From NCBI GenBank assembly GCA_030141605.1, contig JAQGDQ010000231.1, positions 124,001 to 188,000 on the forward strand: a stretch of 64,000 nucleotides of DNA. The letters run 5' to 3'. The notes beneath the pieces are model-generated. The model was given only the letters and a program-made list of their open reading frames with translations. It was not told where the DNA came from and did not search any database. The stretch is from Tubiluchus corallicola (Eukaryota > Priapulida > Priapulimorpha > Priapulimorphida > Tubiluchidae). Below, one piece after another: positions 1 to 24,499 of this stretch (positions within the stretch are counted from its first letter, which is position 1; every line of letters begins with the position of its first letter). The position numbers and the translations under genes were made by a program.

Positions 1-1829
1 AATGATATCATTAGTTGCTAGCTAATTTGGGAAAGTATTATACAAAAATTGTTGATAAATTTCACACAATGATGTGTCGGTCAGCTAATGATGTCTGCAA
101 TACTTACGTAGCTTATTGAGAATTGAGAGATAGAGCTCATATTTTGTTTTTGAACAGATGTACATATCAACAGTATATAAACTTGATGACTTAGCAATAT
201 AAGAAATCCTTGATAGATGCTACTAAGTTACTAACCTGATCACATGCACCTAATCTGAACATGGATCTGGTGCTCATGGTTTTCCCTTGTATTTTTGCAT
301 AATCTGTAATTATTATATTTTATACTGTTGCTGAGTTAGTAAGTATTTCATCATTTCACAAGTTATGTTAAAATATGGAACATTACAAGTAGTAGCAATA
401 GCTAGCACTAAAATCAGAGGGGTAGACCTGGTATCACTTGAAGTATCACCTTGAATCACTTGCGCATAGCAATACCATAATGTACCATGGGCTTTTCCTT
501 ATATTGAAGGGTTAAGCTTGGAAATTAGCCTCTCCCATGAATAGCTATAACAGTGTTAGTAAAAAGATCAGTCTCCAATGTGGTAGAACTTACAAATTTG
601 TAAGTAACTTGTTACTATCAAATCCTAGTGTTACTATTGTACTTTTGATTATTTATTTATAATGCTCTTTGGCCACACTTGTCATTATATTGGCAGAGAG
701 CAATCTAAAATGCTCAAAAGTATAATAGTAACATTCTACTTAAGTTACGTTCAGGTTGGCTAGATTTTTGACAGGTATGTGGATAATGCTTAGTAGCCTA
801 GATGCAGTGCGCCAAGTTACCAACCAGGCAGTGTTTGCTGCCAATGGGCTGATTGCAGGCTGTCACAGATGTGTCCTACTTCCTAGCCTCCCTGACCGTT
901 CCCGCGATTTATCATGGCATTTTGGTGTACTGTGTGCAACACGTGCAACGTGAATGGAAAATTGGCTGTTGTGTTTATTGAAATGTTTATAAATTTTTCT
1001 TCGTAATTATTTTTCGGGGCAGCGTTACAGTTATGGTGTTAAGTAATATTTGACTTTTGTGAAACTTGTGACAATTTTGTGAATGTATGTACGAACTGTG
1101 GTATCGTCCCTCATGGTAACGCGCTTTTATGTCAAATTTCTTTAGAGATGATCTCACTCATTTAGCCATGATTCACATGTGTGTTGAATAGATTAGCAAT
1201 TTTATTAACGAATCCAGACATTTGATAAACTTAACACTGGTAGACTGTGTGACTATTAAAATTGCTTTGCTTCTTCTGGCGACTTCTTAAAATTTGAATT
1301 AAAGCCACCAAAGTATAGTGTATTATAGCCGCATCATTGGGATTTGGTCCATTTAGATGAAATCTACAGGACAGTTGTCGTAATATTTCACTTTGTGAGC
1401 TCAGAGCATTCAGTCAGTTTTTGCTACATTTATAATGACTTTTTGAAATATGCAGCTTTAGTTCTCTAATTGGCACTAGAGAATTTGCTGCTAGGAGCTT
1501 TTTCTATATTCTAGGTTTTTGGTACACATTTTGTATGTGGCATAAATTATATGTATCAACTCTGTTATGTATTGGAGATCTATATTGCTTATGCATATTA
1601 GATTTTATAATTATTGCATTTCTTAGCAACTAAACACTGACTGTTCAGTTTTGAGAGCTTATTTGTAGTGGGTAAATGAACTTTGGAGCTCACTAGTTAT
1701 AATGTTTGCATCTAGGTCACTTGACTGCATCATTTTGTCAATGTTTGCACTAAGCTAAATACTAGGTCATTCTTCTAGTAAAGAAAGAATCATCTTAAAA
1801 TAAAGCATCAGACAACTGAAGTTTTGATA
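1..1829. other. no gene recognised upstream of the pogo-like MITE
   Basis: AT-rich sequence with no open frame that resembles a known protein. A patch around 780-950 is richer in G+C and holds a 65-codon frame that begins at TTG, not ATG, and has no recognisable domain. It could be an unrelated exon or chance. No RNA gene was seen. Confidence 0.4.
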
Positions 1830-2257
1830 TACCGTATTTTCCCATGTATAAGAGACCCTTTTTTGCTCAGAATTTTCACTTTAAAAATAGGGGGTCTCTT
1901 ATACATGGGAGTAAGCCAACCCTAGGAGAAGTCTGCAGCTGGGTCCTCAAGGCATGGAATGGTGTAAAGCCAGAGGTCATTATTAAATCTTTCAAGAAGT
2001 GTGGCATCTCCAATGCCATGGACGGCACAGAGGACAATGCCATTTTTGAGCAGAGTGACTCCTCTGATGATGAACTGGCTGGAATTGCTGAAGGTCTGAC
2101 TCCAGTTGATATTTTTGATGAGAGTGATGAGGAATTTAATGATTTCTATAATGAATAAAGTTATTCATTCCCAAAAAACTTTTTTCCAGAATTTATGCCT
2201 AAAAATTGAAGGGGTCTCTTATACACAAGGGTCTCTTATACATGGGAAAATACGGTA
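1830..2257 (+). mobile_element. pogo/Tigger-like non-autonomous DNA transposon (MITE)
   Basis: A perfect 27-bp terminal inverted repeat is visible: the left arm at 1832-1858 begins CCGTATTTTCCC, and the right arm at 2229-2255 is its exact reverse complement. Both ends are flanked by TA (1830-1831 and 2256-2257), the target duplication expected of the Tc1/mariner/pogo superfamily. The end sequence is reused inside the element, at 1892-1910 in inverted orientation and at about 2211-2226 as a direct copy, giving subterminal repeats and a left-end hairpin. The interior keeps a piece of transposase C-terminus. The body is only 424 bp, so it is a deletion derivative that must be moved by a relative elsewhere. 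The perfect arms suggest fairly recent activity. Confidence 0.85.
1844..2158 (+). pseudogene. remnant of a pogo-type transposase C-terminus
   Basis: The frame carries SFKKCGISNAMDGTEDNAIF followed by an acidic Ser/Asp/Glu-rich end. This resembles the segment after the DDE catalytic core in pogo/Tigger-like transposases, where a conserved 'SFKKCGI' block precedes an acidic tail. The catalytic triad and the DNA-binding helix-turn-helix are absent. The apparent ATG lies inside the terminal inverted repeat, so it is not a genuine start; the frame is simply open through the left end. About 75 of the 104 residues look like original coding sequence. Function is lost. The tail may survive only because the deletion that made the MITE joined the left end to this part of the parent element. 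Confidence 0.7.
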
Positions 2258-2583
2258 GTTAGTCATAACATATTATAATTATAGGTATGGCAAAGTAATG
2301 ACTTAAATTTTTGTAATTTTCCATGTGCATGAATTGACTTTAAAAGTTTTTCCAATGTGATTCTCATAAAGCAGAAATGCATAGTGAGGTTTACAACTCT
2401 CCATGACGCAGATGTGCTGATTACTACATATGTTTGTGTATAGTGTTACTTGTGCATGTACTTCCAGTGCCTTACTGTTGTTTTCACTTTCGATGTTTGC
2501 TTCAGTGGTGTATTGTTGCAAGTAATATGTCTAGACATGAAACTGCTAAGTAGTGCTAGAATCCAAAAAAATACAAAGCGACA

Positions 2584-15060
<12,477 letters not shown>

Positions 15061-15402
15061 AGCATTCAGTTGCTGGTGTGATAAACAGCATGTGACTGCT
15101 GATGTTAACTGTGATGCTTAAAAGATGGTCATGAGTTGTTCGTCTTTTAACAATACACGATTTCTAAATCGTTGAAACTGATGAATTTACCTTGTGCGGT
15201 TTCACAAAAAAGTAGCAAACAAACTATACAGAGGCCTTTATAATTCACTGCTCAAAGTTTTTTAATAACCACATATGGCTTGCTTATTCAAAAATAACAT
15301 TAAATGAAAACAGATATAAACAGTGTGAGCTTTTTTTGCATTTTTGCCTGCTTGTGTCTTATGCTTACTCGTAGGATAATAAGAAATGTTTGCATTTCCT
15401 AT

Positions 15403-15408
15403 AATAAA
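15403..15408 (+). terminator. PI4K2: candidate polyadenylation signal of PI4K2
   Basis: AATAAA about 340 bp after the stop codon, in an AT-rich 3' region. Other AATAAA-like words occur nearby, so which one is used is unknown. The rest of 15061-15790 shows no coding sequence. Confidence 0.35.
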
Positions 15409-16916
15409 TTATTATGTAAATTATAGAGCTATAAAAATTTTGATTATTGTAATTATAAATGAAATTTAATCTGTTTATAAATAAAAAGATAAATAGGATG
15501 TACTAGTGTTTCTTGTCTCCTGTTTTATCGATTTATCTAATTTATCGAGTTGATATGCTATTAAATACAATAAAAGTATCAGCATGTCTTTCCCTTTCTT
15601 GGTAAAAAAATTGGTAAAGCAGTTTTGAAATGCAGTAGTCATGTTGCTTTTCTGGCTGTGTAATAGTTTATAATTTTAATATTTACCTGTGCCAAAACAA
15701 CAAACAAACGCTGTAGTGTTGAACAATCTATTGTGTTAACGAATTCGTAATCATCATGAACTCACATCACGACAATAATACAAGGAAACACACTGCTTGC
15801 TTCAAAGTAAATAATTTTTACACTTCATTTTGTTAGAACTGTCTAAAATCAGCATGGAGGAAAAGTATAGATAGAACTGACTAATGCAATTATAGGGTAT
15901 GTTTATTCAAATAATAAACTGTTTTGTTGTACTGACGACAATTAGCTGTTTGACAAGGGTCTTAAATGAATGTCAAATGAAAAGATCAGAGAACTAAGAT
16001 TAAATTCTTCTAACAATAGCGTGGCATGTAGACTTTGTAAAGGTAAACAGTATGCTGATTATAGACCTAAATGCAAAAGTAACATGAGTCTCAAATTCAA
16101 AATTGAATTTTATTAAGTAATTATTACAAAGTGCAAACAAGCCTATATTGGGTTTAAAAAAAACTTGTTTAATCCTCCAAAATTGAAGTGCAAGGGAAAA
16201 ACTGTTTACATAATTATGCCCGTAAGTGCAAGCCTATTAAATTTTGCAAGAGATTTAAAGTTGTAAATCTTTTCTAGGCTGAATTAAGTCAAGCTCTTTT
16301 GAGCCTGTTTTCATATAAATTTATCCAAACAGCTTTGATTTGTAGTGAATCGAAATAGGTTTAACATCTTAAAAATAAGACAGTGCTCTACGGAGGGCAA
16401 ATTTCGTCTGAGGTAATTTGCTTCGGGCAATTTGTTGTAAAAATTAGCTTTATGATTACCTCATAATCGTACTACTTAAGCTCAAGTAGCGATAACACAA
16501 GCAATATAAGCATGCCTGAGTTGTCATCGTCTTTATTATGATATCGTATCATATGAGCTTAGAATGGCGCAATGAGTGGTATTCGGGCAAAACTGGTAAC
16601 TTGTATTACAATGATGGGTATAAAAATACATTTTAAAAATGGGATGTGTAAACCGGAAAATATACTTTTATTCTTGTCTTCATTGAGAAATAAAAATGAT
16701 ATTGTAGATGAAAAAAGTAACAGAACTCAAAAGAACTAATTGAGTTGTGTTGCTTCAAATATAAAGACACTAGACTCGAGATTGCCAGATAGGATGCGTG
16801 CTTTTCTGCATGACGTGGGAGTTTTCTAATGCTTTCATGAATTACTGCATAAATTTTAACATTTTCTGACGTATTTCCTGTCTTAACTGCATATTTGGCA
16901 CCATGGTGAAATGACA

Positions 16917-16954
16917 TTAACTATTCCTGTTTCGTCTGCGTTTCTTGCCCGCAC
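16917..16954 (-). CDS. candidate terminal coding exon of collagen A (basic tail)
   Basis: Read on the minus strand, acceptor ctttatctag is followed by GT GCG GGC AAG AAA CGC AGA CGA AAC AGG AAT AGT TAA. In phase 1, the phase left by the giant exon, this gives a Gly then AGKKRRRNRNS and stop. Block B has the same frame, stop and basic tail, and two of the three changes in the shared part are synonymous. A cluster of Arg/Lys after a collagen helix could be a processing or heparin-binding site; that is inference. The joining intron would be about 5.4 kb and other exons between may have been missed. Confidence 0.4.
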
Positions 16955-17699
16955 CTAGATAAAGAACAAAAGTTTTCAATTTTTGTTCTGAAAATAAAAA
17001 TGACAAAAGTGAATATTTAGAACAATGTCACAGACAAAGATAATATTAATCGTGAACGCCAGGATCATTCATCATGAGAGATGTTGAATTTTAATGGCTT
17101 ATGGCGTTACGATTATAGCACTGTGGGCCAAAGAAAACAATTTACGGACCTGGAGCACCTATCCATACTCGTGAATCAGAAATGGGGTAAATGGTCAACA
17201 TACTAAAACCAATGTGCAAACATGAAAAACATGTTGTGAAAAGATTGATGAGCACAAATTTATGAACATCATATTGTACCTGGAAAAGCACAAACATTCG
17301 AGCATGTAAAACTGAATGACAAGAAGTTCACAAACCGCGTACACTTAAACCATCCTATTCCAAGATGTTTAGTCAATCACATCTAAGAACACCTGAAATT
17401 GCAATCTCACATAATCTGCCATATGAACAATATGGGCAATGTGAGGCCCTGGGCAAGTGACCGTGTCAATGCTTCAAATGAAACCTGATCATCATAACAC
17501 GACTTGCTGCACAAAACTCAGTAATATCAAATTCTGTTAACCAAAAAAGGTTATGATGTGTGTGCCGTGTGGCTGCCGAGTGCTGGTAAATCTGTGCGTG
17601 TTCTTAGGATATTGCGTCATGACGTGAATAAAATCATTAAACTGTAAATTTACCGTGTCTTGTTTCACTAACTTTGTTTGCTGTACCGAGTGCTGAATA

Positions 17700-20600
17700 T
17701 TACACATTTAAGTCGTGTTTGTTACAGACTTATGTTTATTACAGATTTGTATTTATTATGTAATTCACATGATTAGCTAACTCGTTCTATCAGTCATTAC
17801 GTGGCTTTCTACCAGCTATAAGCATTATAAATAGTCAACAATATGTAGCATACTTTATCAGTCATTTCTGGGAACTCCGCCGTGATTTAGTCAAATTTAT
17901 CCTTACATTACGATGATTGCTTTTGCATTAGTTGATATAAATACCATGTAGTCTTTTATTAGGTGCCAACACATGACTAGTTGTGTTTCATATAATGCCT
18001 ACACCCGTTTGTTCATTAGCAGTTTAGCTGATATTTGCATTTCGACATTTGCTTATTTCAAAGAAAACGTTTGGTCATGTAAATACATTTTAACATATGT
18101 TCTCGTCGTCACTTTTTGATCGCACCACGACCATAATTTTTAGTTTGTTTCAGTCAAACTACGATCCCGCGGTTTTAAATGACCGCAGCTTCATTAACTT
18201 CCTCGGTTCTCCCACCCTCTCCTCTTAAATAAATTTTTAGTATTTTCAAATAGGAAAATATTTGCTCCATCGCACATTTAGTTAGTTTGTTTTTACGGTA
18301 ATCTCACGTCAGATTTCTTTTGGAATGTAATATTATAATCACAAAGTCTGTATTTTAACTAGCAATATAGACTTTACCTTCATCTGTATAGAATGTGTAG
18401 TGACAAAGCAAAACTGACGAGCTAAATGGGTTTGACTGTAGTAATTATCTCTAAGAAAACGATTAGTTATAGTTTTACCCGGAAGTTTTACAGAATTCAT
18501 TAAAATTCCATTAAAATTCTTCGACTTTACCAATTAATTAATTAGCTAATGAACACTAACGAATTCGTTAATTAAATGACTACTGATTAGGCTGTACAGT
18601 CCAGTCAAATTATGACCATCCCGTAAACTGATTGCAGCAAATCTTTTTTTGTACCTAGTGCAGAAAACATGATGATTCGCATACCAAAAATCGAAGGCGC
18701 AAAACTTGGTGGAAGATTCTCAAAGCTACTGATAACTGTCTGTTATTACCAAAAAACAGTATTAGGGGTAAAACTCCGTAAAATGTCGAAAGAAAACTAT
18801 AGTTTGCGTATACCATTTTGTTCAGGGACAGAGAAAACAATGGTTAGCATTTCTAAGATTATCAAAATATTTTAGAATGCTAAAAATGGAAATTATATCC
18901 ACCATTATAAAAAAGGGTTTTGCGTCGTAACTAAATAATAAATTGGCAAAATGTGGCCAACGTTGTATTAATATTTTTTAAGATAAATAATATGATGACC
19001 ATGTTTTAGTATAAGTAATATTTTCCCAGTGGTCACTATTATTTGCAACGGTAACTTACTAACTTTCAAGTACCATAAGAGCTAAATACAGAGATTGTTT
19101 TTAAAAAAAGCATACCCAGGGATAAGCATAACGTAATCCTCTGTTAATGCATACCTTTCATTACTTATTAAAAACAATTTTGACTTCTTTGGTTTCTCTT
19201 ATTTAGTTACTAATATTATTTATTAGTTATTATAATGCGTCTTAAGCCAGATTCAACTTTTAACACCTATCGAAGTCCACAAGTATATATTCACATGTTG
19301 GCCCAGTACACGTACTAGTGTGTGCCTTCATGCTATTTACATGTACTAGACTGTGTGTAGGCTAACTTGGTCCCGTGTCATCAGCATGCGTCTTCAAAGG
19401 CAATTAATCTGTGATAGGCTATTGTTAATACTGACGGTGAACCTCGGTACTAACGTTAGCCCCGTGATGTCTTCATTCGAAAGTATGCTGGACCAGTGGT
19501 AAAGTAGACATCGGCCAATTGGAAAGGTTACACATTGTGGCGACTCAAATTTCAAAATAAAAATCGGCCTGGTATTGGAACCAAAGCTGGCGTAACTATT
19601 TGCCCATATTCGACGTTGGACTGATGTTGCACTGATGAGCAGGCTGCCGACGCAAAGAGGCACACAGGGCCGACGTTGAGCCTACATTAGGATTGCCGCG
19701 CTGTCGTTAGCCGCAGTCAGGAGTCAAGAGCTAACTAGGGGCCTGTAAGGTCCCCCAATGAGGCCCGGGCAGAGCGCCAGAAACCAAACATTTCCTGCAT
19801 TGTAGATGTTTTATGAGGTATTTTCAGAAACTAAAATCAAGAAAATTTGGCTAAAAAGTAGTACAAATTCTTGGTTTCAAACTAAACAGAAAAAACGCCC
19901 GAAAAATCTAAAACTTTCAAAAGTGCAAGCAGTGTACATCAATTTTTGGAGTTTCTTCCCAGTTTTCTGGGATAGATTTAGCAGTCAAATTATTATGTAC
20001 TTTATGTATGTGAAGCAAAGCTAAAGCGGAAGAATACTTCCTTTGCTGTAGTTGTCGCTGCAGCAAAAATTGGCGAAAAATTTAGAAGGGGTGAAATGAT
20101 GAAGGCATGCGACCGATTATATTTAATTTTTAAAGTTTGCTGTTACCTAAATTAACAGACTTAGCTCTTTCTGGCTTAATCTTTTGTAAAGTGTCAATAG
20201 CAAGCAAGATGTATTTCCGCTGTTTTTTCCGCTTAAATTTCAATGTGGTGGTCGAAATCAGAAGATTTAAGAATTATTCTAAATCCGACCGAATTACGAA
20301 TCTATGGCTGAATTTCAGGAGACTCCGGGTCAAATTAAGCGTGGGGGCAACCCTAGTCTACATAAGAATGCTATCTTGGATGTAAGTGAATACAATCTGA
20401 TACAGTCCTCTATTTTGTCAATATAATTGGCAAACAGTACATTATACTTTATCCATTATCACAGGTACTTGGTAATTTTCCATTTAAGTATCAAATTTAC
20501 GTTAAAGCGACTTTGAACAATGAGAACTGCCTTTATACCTAAACCTATACTTGCTGATGTCTTCTACAAATTAACAGTGACGAATTCTGAAATAATCAAA

Positions 20601-20700
20601 GAATTAATGTTTGCCAGTTTCTACAATAAAAACATGCTAATAATACTAACTAACCAGAGATACAGGCTGATTTATAATAGTCATGTACAACTTATGGAAT
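17700..20700. other. extra sequence in block A, no gene recognised
   Basis: Most of the 3.7 kb by which block A exceeds block B lies here. At about 19390-19790 G+C rises and motifs such as cgacgttgga and ggccgacgttg recur, as in decayed palindromic repeats, but no ends or target duplication could be defined. Open frames on both strands are short, mostly overlapping and unlike known proteins. Confidence 0.4.
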
Positions 20701-20710
20701 AAGGTCTGCT

Positions 20711-21219
20711 CAGGGGCGTAGCCAGGTTCTAAAGTTAGTTGGAGCAAGCACATCAAAAAGGTGCCGTGACACATACCAAACAATTTTTAACGCATTGATT
20801 ATTACATTTTAATTGTTTAAAATCAAAACACAAAAAAGTTTTAAAGGAAGTATATAAATAACAGGTACATCGTTATTTTGTATTTAAAATTACATTACAA
20901 AAAAAAGTTAAATTAGCTTTGTGGCAATTTGATACTTGGTTCAATCAGTCAACCTTGACAAATGAATTGAGTAAATGCATGCTCATTTAAAAAACACGGG
21001 AGGCAGGTTGGTCAAATAAAGTAATGACTCCAAAAACTAGTTCTAGGGCAAAGCAATTAAAAAATAAAAAAGATTCCACTTTTATCGCACAAGTTAAGCG
21101 AAGAGTTGAAAAATTGTTGAAAAAGCACGAATTTTGAAAAAAATCGTTTGTGGGAGCGAATATTTTGAAAAAATATGCCTGGGGTTGTTCCCCTTGTTCT
21201 TCTGTTAGCTACGCCACTG
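20711..21219. mobile_element. probable hAT-type non-autonomous element
   Basis: The left end, CAGGGGCGTAGCCAGG, is a widespread hAT terminus. At 21206-21219 the sequence TAGCTACGCCACTG is the reverse complement of a close variant (CAGTGGCGTAGCTA). The candidate target repeat is ggtctgct on the left against ggctgct on the right, with one base missing. The interior has no transposase frame. Its right end was later caught in the 291-bp duplication described separately. Confidence 0.6.
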
Positions 21220-21628
21220 GCTGCTTTTTTAAATTCTTGACAAATGCCAACAAAATCACACTGAAAAGGTGCACGGTTGTCTTTCTTTCTCACTTAAAAC
21301 ACTACTCTGCACACCATAATTCTTATTTAAACCTTATTAGTTCTAGGGCAAAGCAATTAAAAAATAAAAAAGATTCCACTTTTATCGCACAAGTTAAGCG
21401 AAGAGTTGAAAAATTGTTGAAAAAGCACGAATTTTGAAAAAAATCGTTTGTGGGAGCGAATATTTTGAAAAAATATGCCTGGGGTTGTTCCCCTTGTTCT
21501 TCTGTTAGCTACGCCACTGGCTGCTTTTTTAAATTCTTGACAAATGCCAACAAAATCACACTGAAAAGGTGCACGGTTGTCTTTCTTTCTCACTTAAAAC
21601 ACTACTCTGCACACCATAATTCTTATTT
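21038..21628. repeat. two identical 291-bp direct repeats, 9 bp apart
   Basis: Copies at 21038-21328 and 21338-21628 appear identical by eye, separated by aaaccttat. Each contains the right end of the hAT-type element plus about 110 bp of flank, so the copying followed the transposon insertion. Identity implies a recent event or an assembly artefact. The frames they contain are present twice for the same reason and are not genes. Confidence 0.9.
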
Positions 21629-22398
21629 TGTTCATTTTTTCAGTTAAAATACTGTTACTAGCATATGCATGTAACTAGTTATAGTGACATTTAAAAAATA
21701 TTTTTGGTCATGGTAACAGCTTCGGTTGCAACCTTGAAAACATGCTCATCGTATTCTCTGACCTTAAAAACATGGGTATTGCCGTATTGGTACAACATTG
21801 GCCACATTGGGCACTTTAATATTTAATTGCATTGGAAACCACTCTTTGTGTAATTGCGGGCATATTTTTCATTTTAGGCATATTAGAAATATCACCATTG
21901 TTTTGTTTGGAGGGTAGACTCGTTTCCCAGAAATTTTTTCCAAGAGCCGCCATTTCTCAGAACATAAAATTCACAGAAAGATGAAGCGAAATGAAAAGTA
22001 GTTCATTTTAACTACGTGTATTGATTAATACCGATTGGATGATAAAAATTTGGTCAACTCATTAAGGCAAGAAAGTGTATTTGTAACGTCAGAACGATCA
22101 TAGTAGTGATCTTTGCATATGATTACTTAAACCCTTCTGCTGATGAGGTCTAATTGGCATTTACTGATTGTGTGTTACAAAGATGAAACCAGCATTTTGA
22201 GTTGAAAGCGGATAATCTCAATTGGCTTGAGCCCCTTAACTGTTTGTACTCAAGTACCACTTGGTAAACAATTCTGGACTGTCCCCTTTATTGAATAAAT
22301 AAGCATGAAAATGCCCAAATGGACAAGGTAATGCTTTGGATTTTGTATTGACTTTTCAGATTTTTACCAATTTATCGCATAAAATGTTGACATCTTAC

Positions 22399-24015
22399 CT
22401 TTATAAGGTCCATACGTGCCAGGTGGGCCAGGAATACCTGGTTTACCCGGTGGACCATGAGATCCAGGAGGACCCGGTTCTCCTGTCAAACCTTGAGGCC
22501 CTGGTAGACCCATAACACCGGGATCACCTTTGTCTCCCTTATCTCCTTTGTCACCTTTTGGACCTTCCGGGCTGGGCTCACCAGGCATGCCAGGTAGACC
22601 TGGTTCTACTCCATCTGTTCCATTTATCCCAGGTATACCAGGCCATCCATCTAATCCAGGAATTCCTACAAAACCTTGTGGGCCTCTTTGCCCAGTTAGG
22701 CCAGGCAATCCATCAAGTCCATCAAATCCCAGTTTGCCGGGATAACCTTTGTCCCCTTTATTGCCTCTGGGGCCAGGTTGTCCTGGAACTCCATCTTCAC
22801 CATCGTTACCATCCTCTCCAGGATCCCCCTTTTCGCCTATTTCACCTTTGTGACCTTTTCCACCTTTTTCACCTTTTAGTCCGGTTGGACCAGCTTGGCC
22901 AGGAGCACCTGGGGCACCTGCTTCTCCTCTTTCACCAGGAACACCAGGATCTCCTTGTTGACCATTTACTCCATCTACACCTGGTAGTCCAGTGCCTCCT
23001 TTGTCACCTTTATGCCCTTTTTCTCCTGGGTCACCTTTAGGCCCTTTATTACCAGGAGCACCAGGAGCACCTGGCGTTCCTGGTGAACCAGGTGCACCAA
23101 GATATCCTCTAGGACCCTCTAGACCTTGCGCTCCTACTGGTCCTGGCAGACCCATTGGTCCAGTTGGGCCTGGAGGCCCACCTGGTGGTCCAGAATGTCC
23201 ATATGGTCCCATTAGGCCAGGCCGTCCTCTCCAACCTTTTGGACCAGTAGGACCACTTGAACCTAAATATCCAGTTGGTCCCGGTGGGCCAGGTGGACCG
23301 GTTACTGCTACTCCACGTTGCCCTATGCTACCCTTTGCACCTGTAGGACCAGTTTGGCCTTTAGATCCTGGTGGTCCTGCTGGACCAGGTGGACCTGTTA
23401 CATCTGCTCCAGACGGTCCACTTAGACCTTTTGGACCCGGCGGACCTGCTGGGCCTGTTACATCTGCTCCAGGTGGTCCACTCGGGCCAGTTGGGCCTGA
23501 AAGACCATTTGGGCCTGTAGATCCTGATGGTCCTGGTGGACCACGTGGACCTGTTATATCTGCTCCAGACGGTCCATTTTGACCTTTTGGACCCGGAGGA
23601 CCTCGTGGGCCTGTTACAGTTGCTCCAGGTGGTCCAGGTGGACCTGTTACATCTACACCAGATGGCCCACTTGCACCACTTGGACCCCAAGGACCACGTG
23701 GGCCTGTTACAGTTGCTCCTGGTGGCCCAATTGGTCCACTTCCGCCTGAAGGACCAGGTGGTCCTGGAGGTCCTGTTGACCCCATTAAACCAGGTGGACC
23801 TGCTACAGTTGCTCCAGGTTGTCCCTGCACACCTTTTGGGCCTGGAGGACCAATTTGTCCTGTAGCTCCCGGTGGACCAGGTGGGCCTGGTATTATAGCA
23901 TTTCCGGGTGGCCCAGGTGGACCCTGCATACCTTTAGGACCTCGACGACCTTTAGGACCCCGCATTCCTCGAGAACCTGGTTCGCCGGGTGGTCCAGGCG
24001 GACAATGTACACAAC
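22399..24015 (-). CDS. collagen A, giant triple-helix exon
   Basis: An exon of 1617 bp (539 codons), phase 1-1. On the minus strand the acceptor is gtgctacag and the donor GTAAGA after AAA G. It starts [10 protein letters not shown], a two-Cys knot able to cross-link chains, then runs as Gly-X-Y almost throughout to [11 protein letters not shown]. The first half has eight G4G interruptions of the pattern G-x-x-V/I-T/A-G (ATVTG, VDVTG, ADVTG and similar) and one G5G (GNAIIPG). The second half is charged ([11 protein letters not shown]) with few breaks. It holds GVPGER, similar to integrin-binding GxOGER sites, and an NGT sequon. The product is predicted to be secreted or membrane-linked extracellular matrix, not fibrillar type (no COLFI domain seen). 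Signal peptide and 5' exons were not identified. Block B holds its paralogue. Confidence 0.93.
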
Positions 24016-24499
24016 CTGTAGCACAAAACACATCATTATTACTATCATCTTCAATTTGATGATCTAAAATGCTCTGAATATGTCATAAATTGCAACTAAA
24101 GATGAAAATAGATCTTACATTTGAAATTACAAATCATGGGTGCTGCAAAAATACGCGTCTTGCCTCATTGTTGCACTGGCTTCTGCACTATAAAGATGCC
24201 GCCGCATTTTATTACTTTCCCGAGTAATTTTAATACTTTCTTTAACATTGTACTATATAATAATCTTTCACAGCCATGCATGGGCTGAGAAAACAGAAAC
24301 CTGCTTCACTGTTATCGTCGCTATAGTCGGGGACCTGTGCTAGATTAGTAAACTCATGACCTTTGCTGCTAGGTTATCTGCAAAGCACTGTAAACTCTTT
24401 CACTAAAGTCCTGGAGTAAAACCGCAGCACAAATACAAATCGTGCCTTTGTCCAACTTAGAAGTTTTTAATAACTGTGAATAATTTCACTTCATCTCTC

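Larger units (their letters stand above)
15795..24490. repeat. segmental duplication, block A
   Basis: Several separate stretches match block B (about 29125-35560) in the same order and orientation: about 15800-16040 with 29130-29370, 16630-17060 with 31135-31785, 17800-18000 with 32770-32940, 22100-22290 with 33120-33290, the collagen exons, and 24110-24480 with 35230-35560. Matches are imperfect and broken by different insertions in each copy. Block A has about 3.7 kb more between its candidate terminal exon and its collagen exon. The duplication begins a few hundred bp after PI4K2 and covers at least one complete collagen exon. Confidence 0.75.

Noticed and set aside
756-953. 65-codon plus frame in a GC-richer patch
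   Set aside because: Begins at TTG, no domain, no splice or promoter context.
22530-24067. Several plus-strand frames, Gly/Pro-rich, opposite collagen A
   Set aside because: GGN-CCN codon runs read as Gly-Pro on both strands, so antisense frames stay open and look collagen-like; splice sites and the Gly-X-Y register support the minus strand only.
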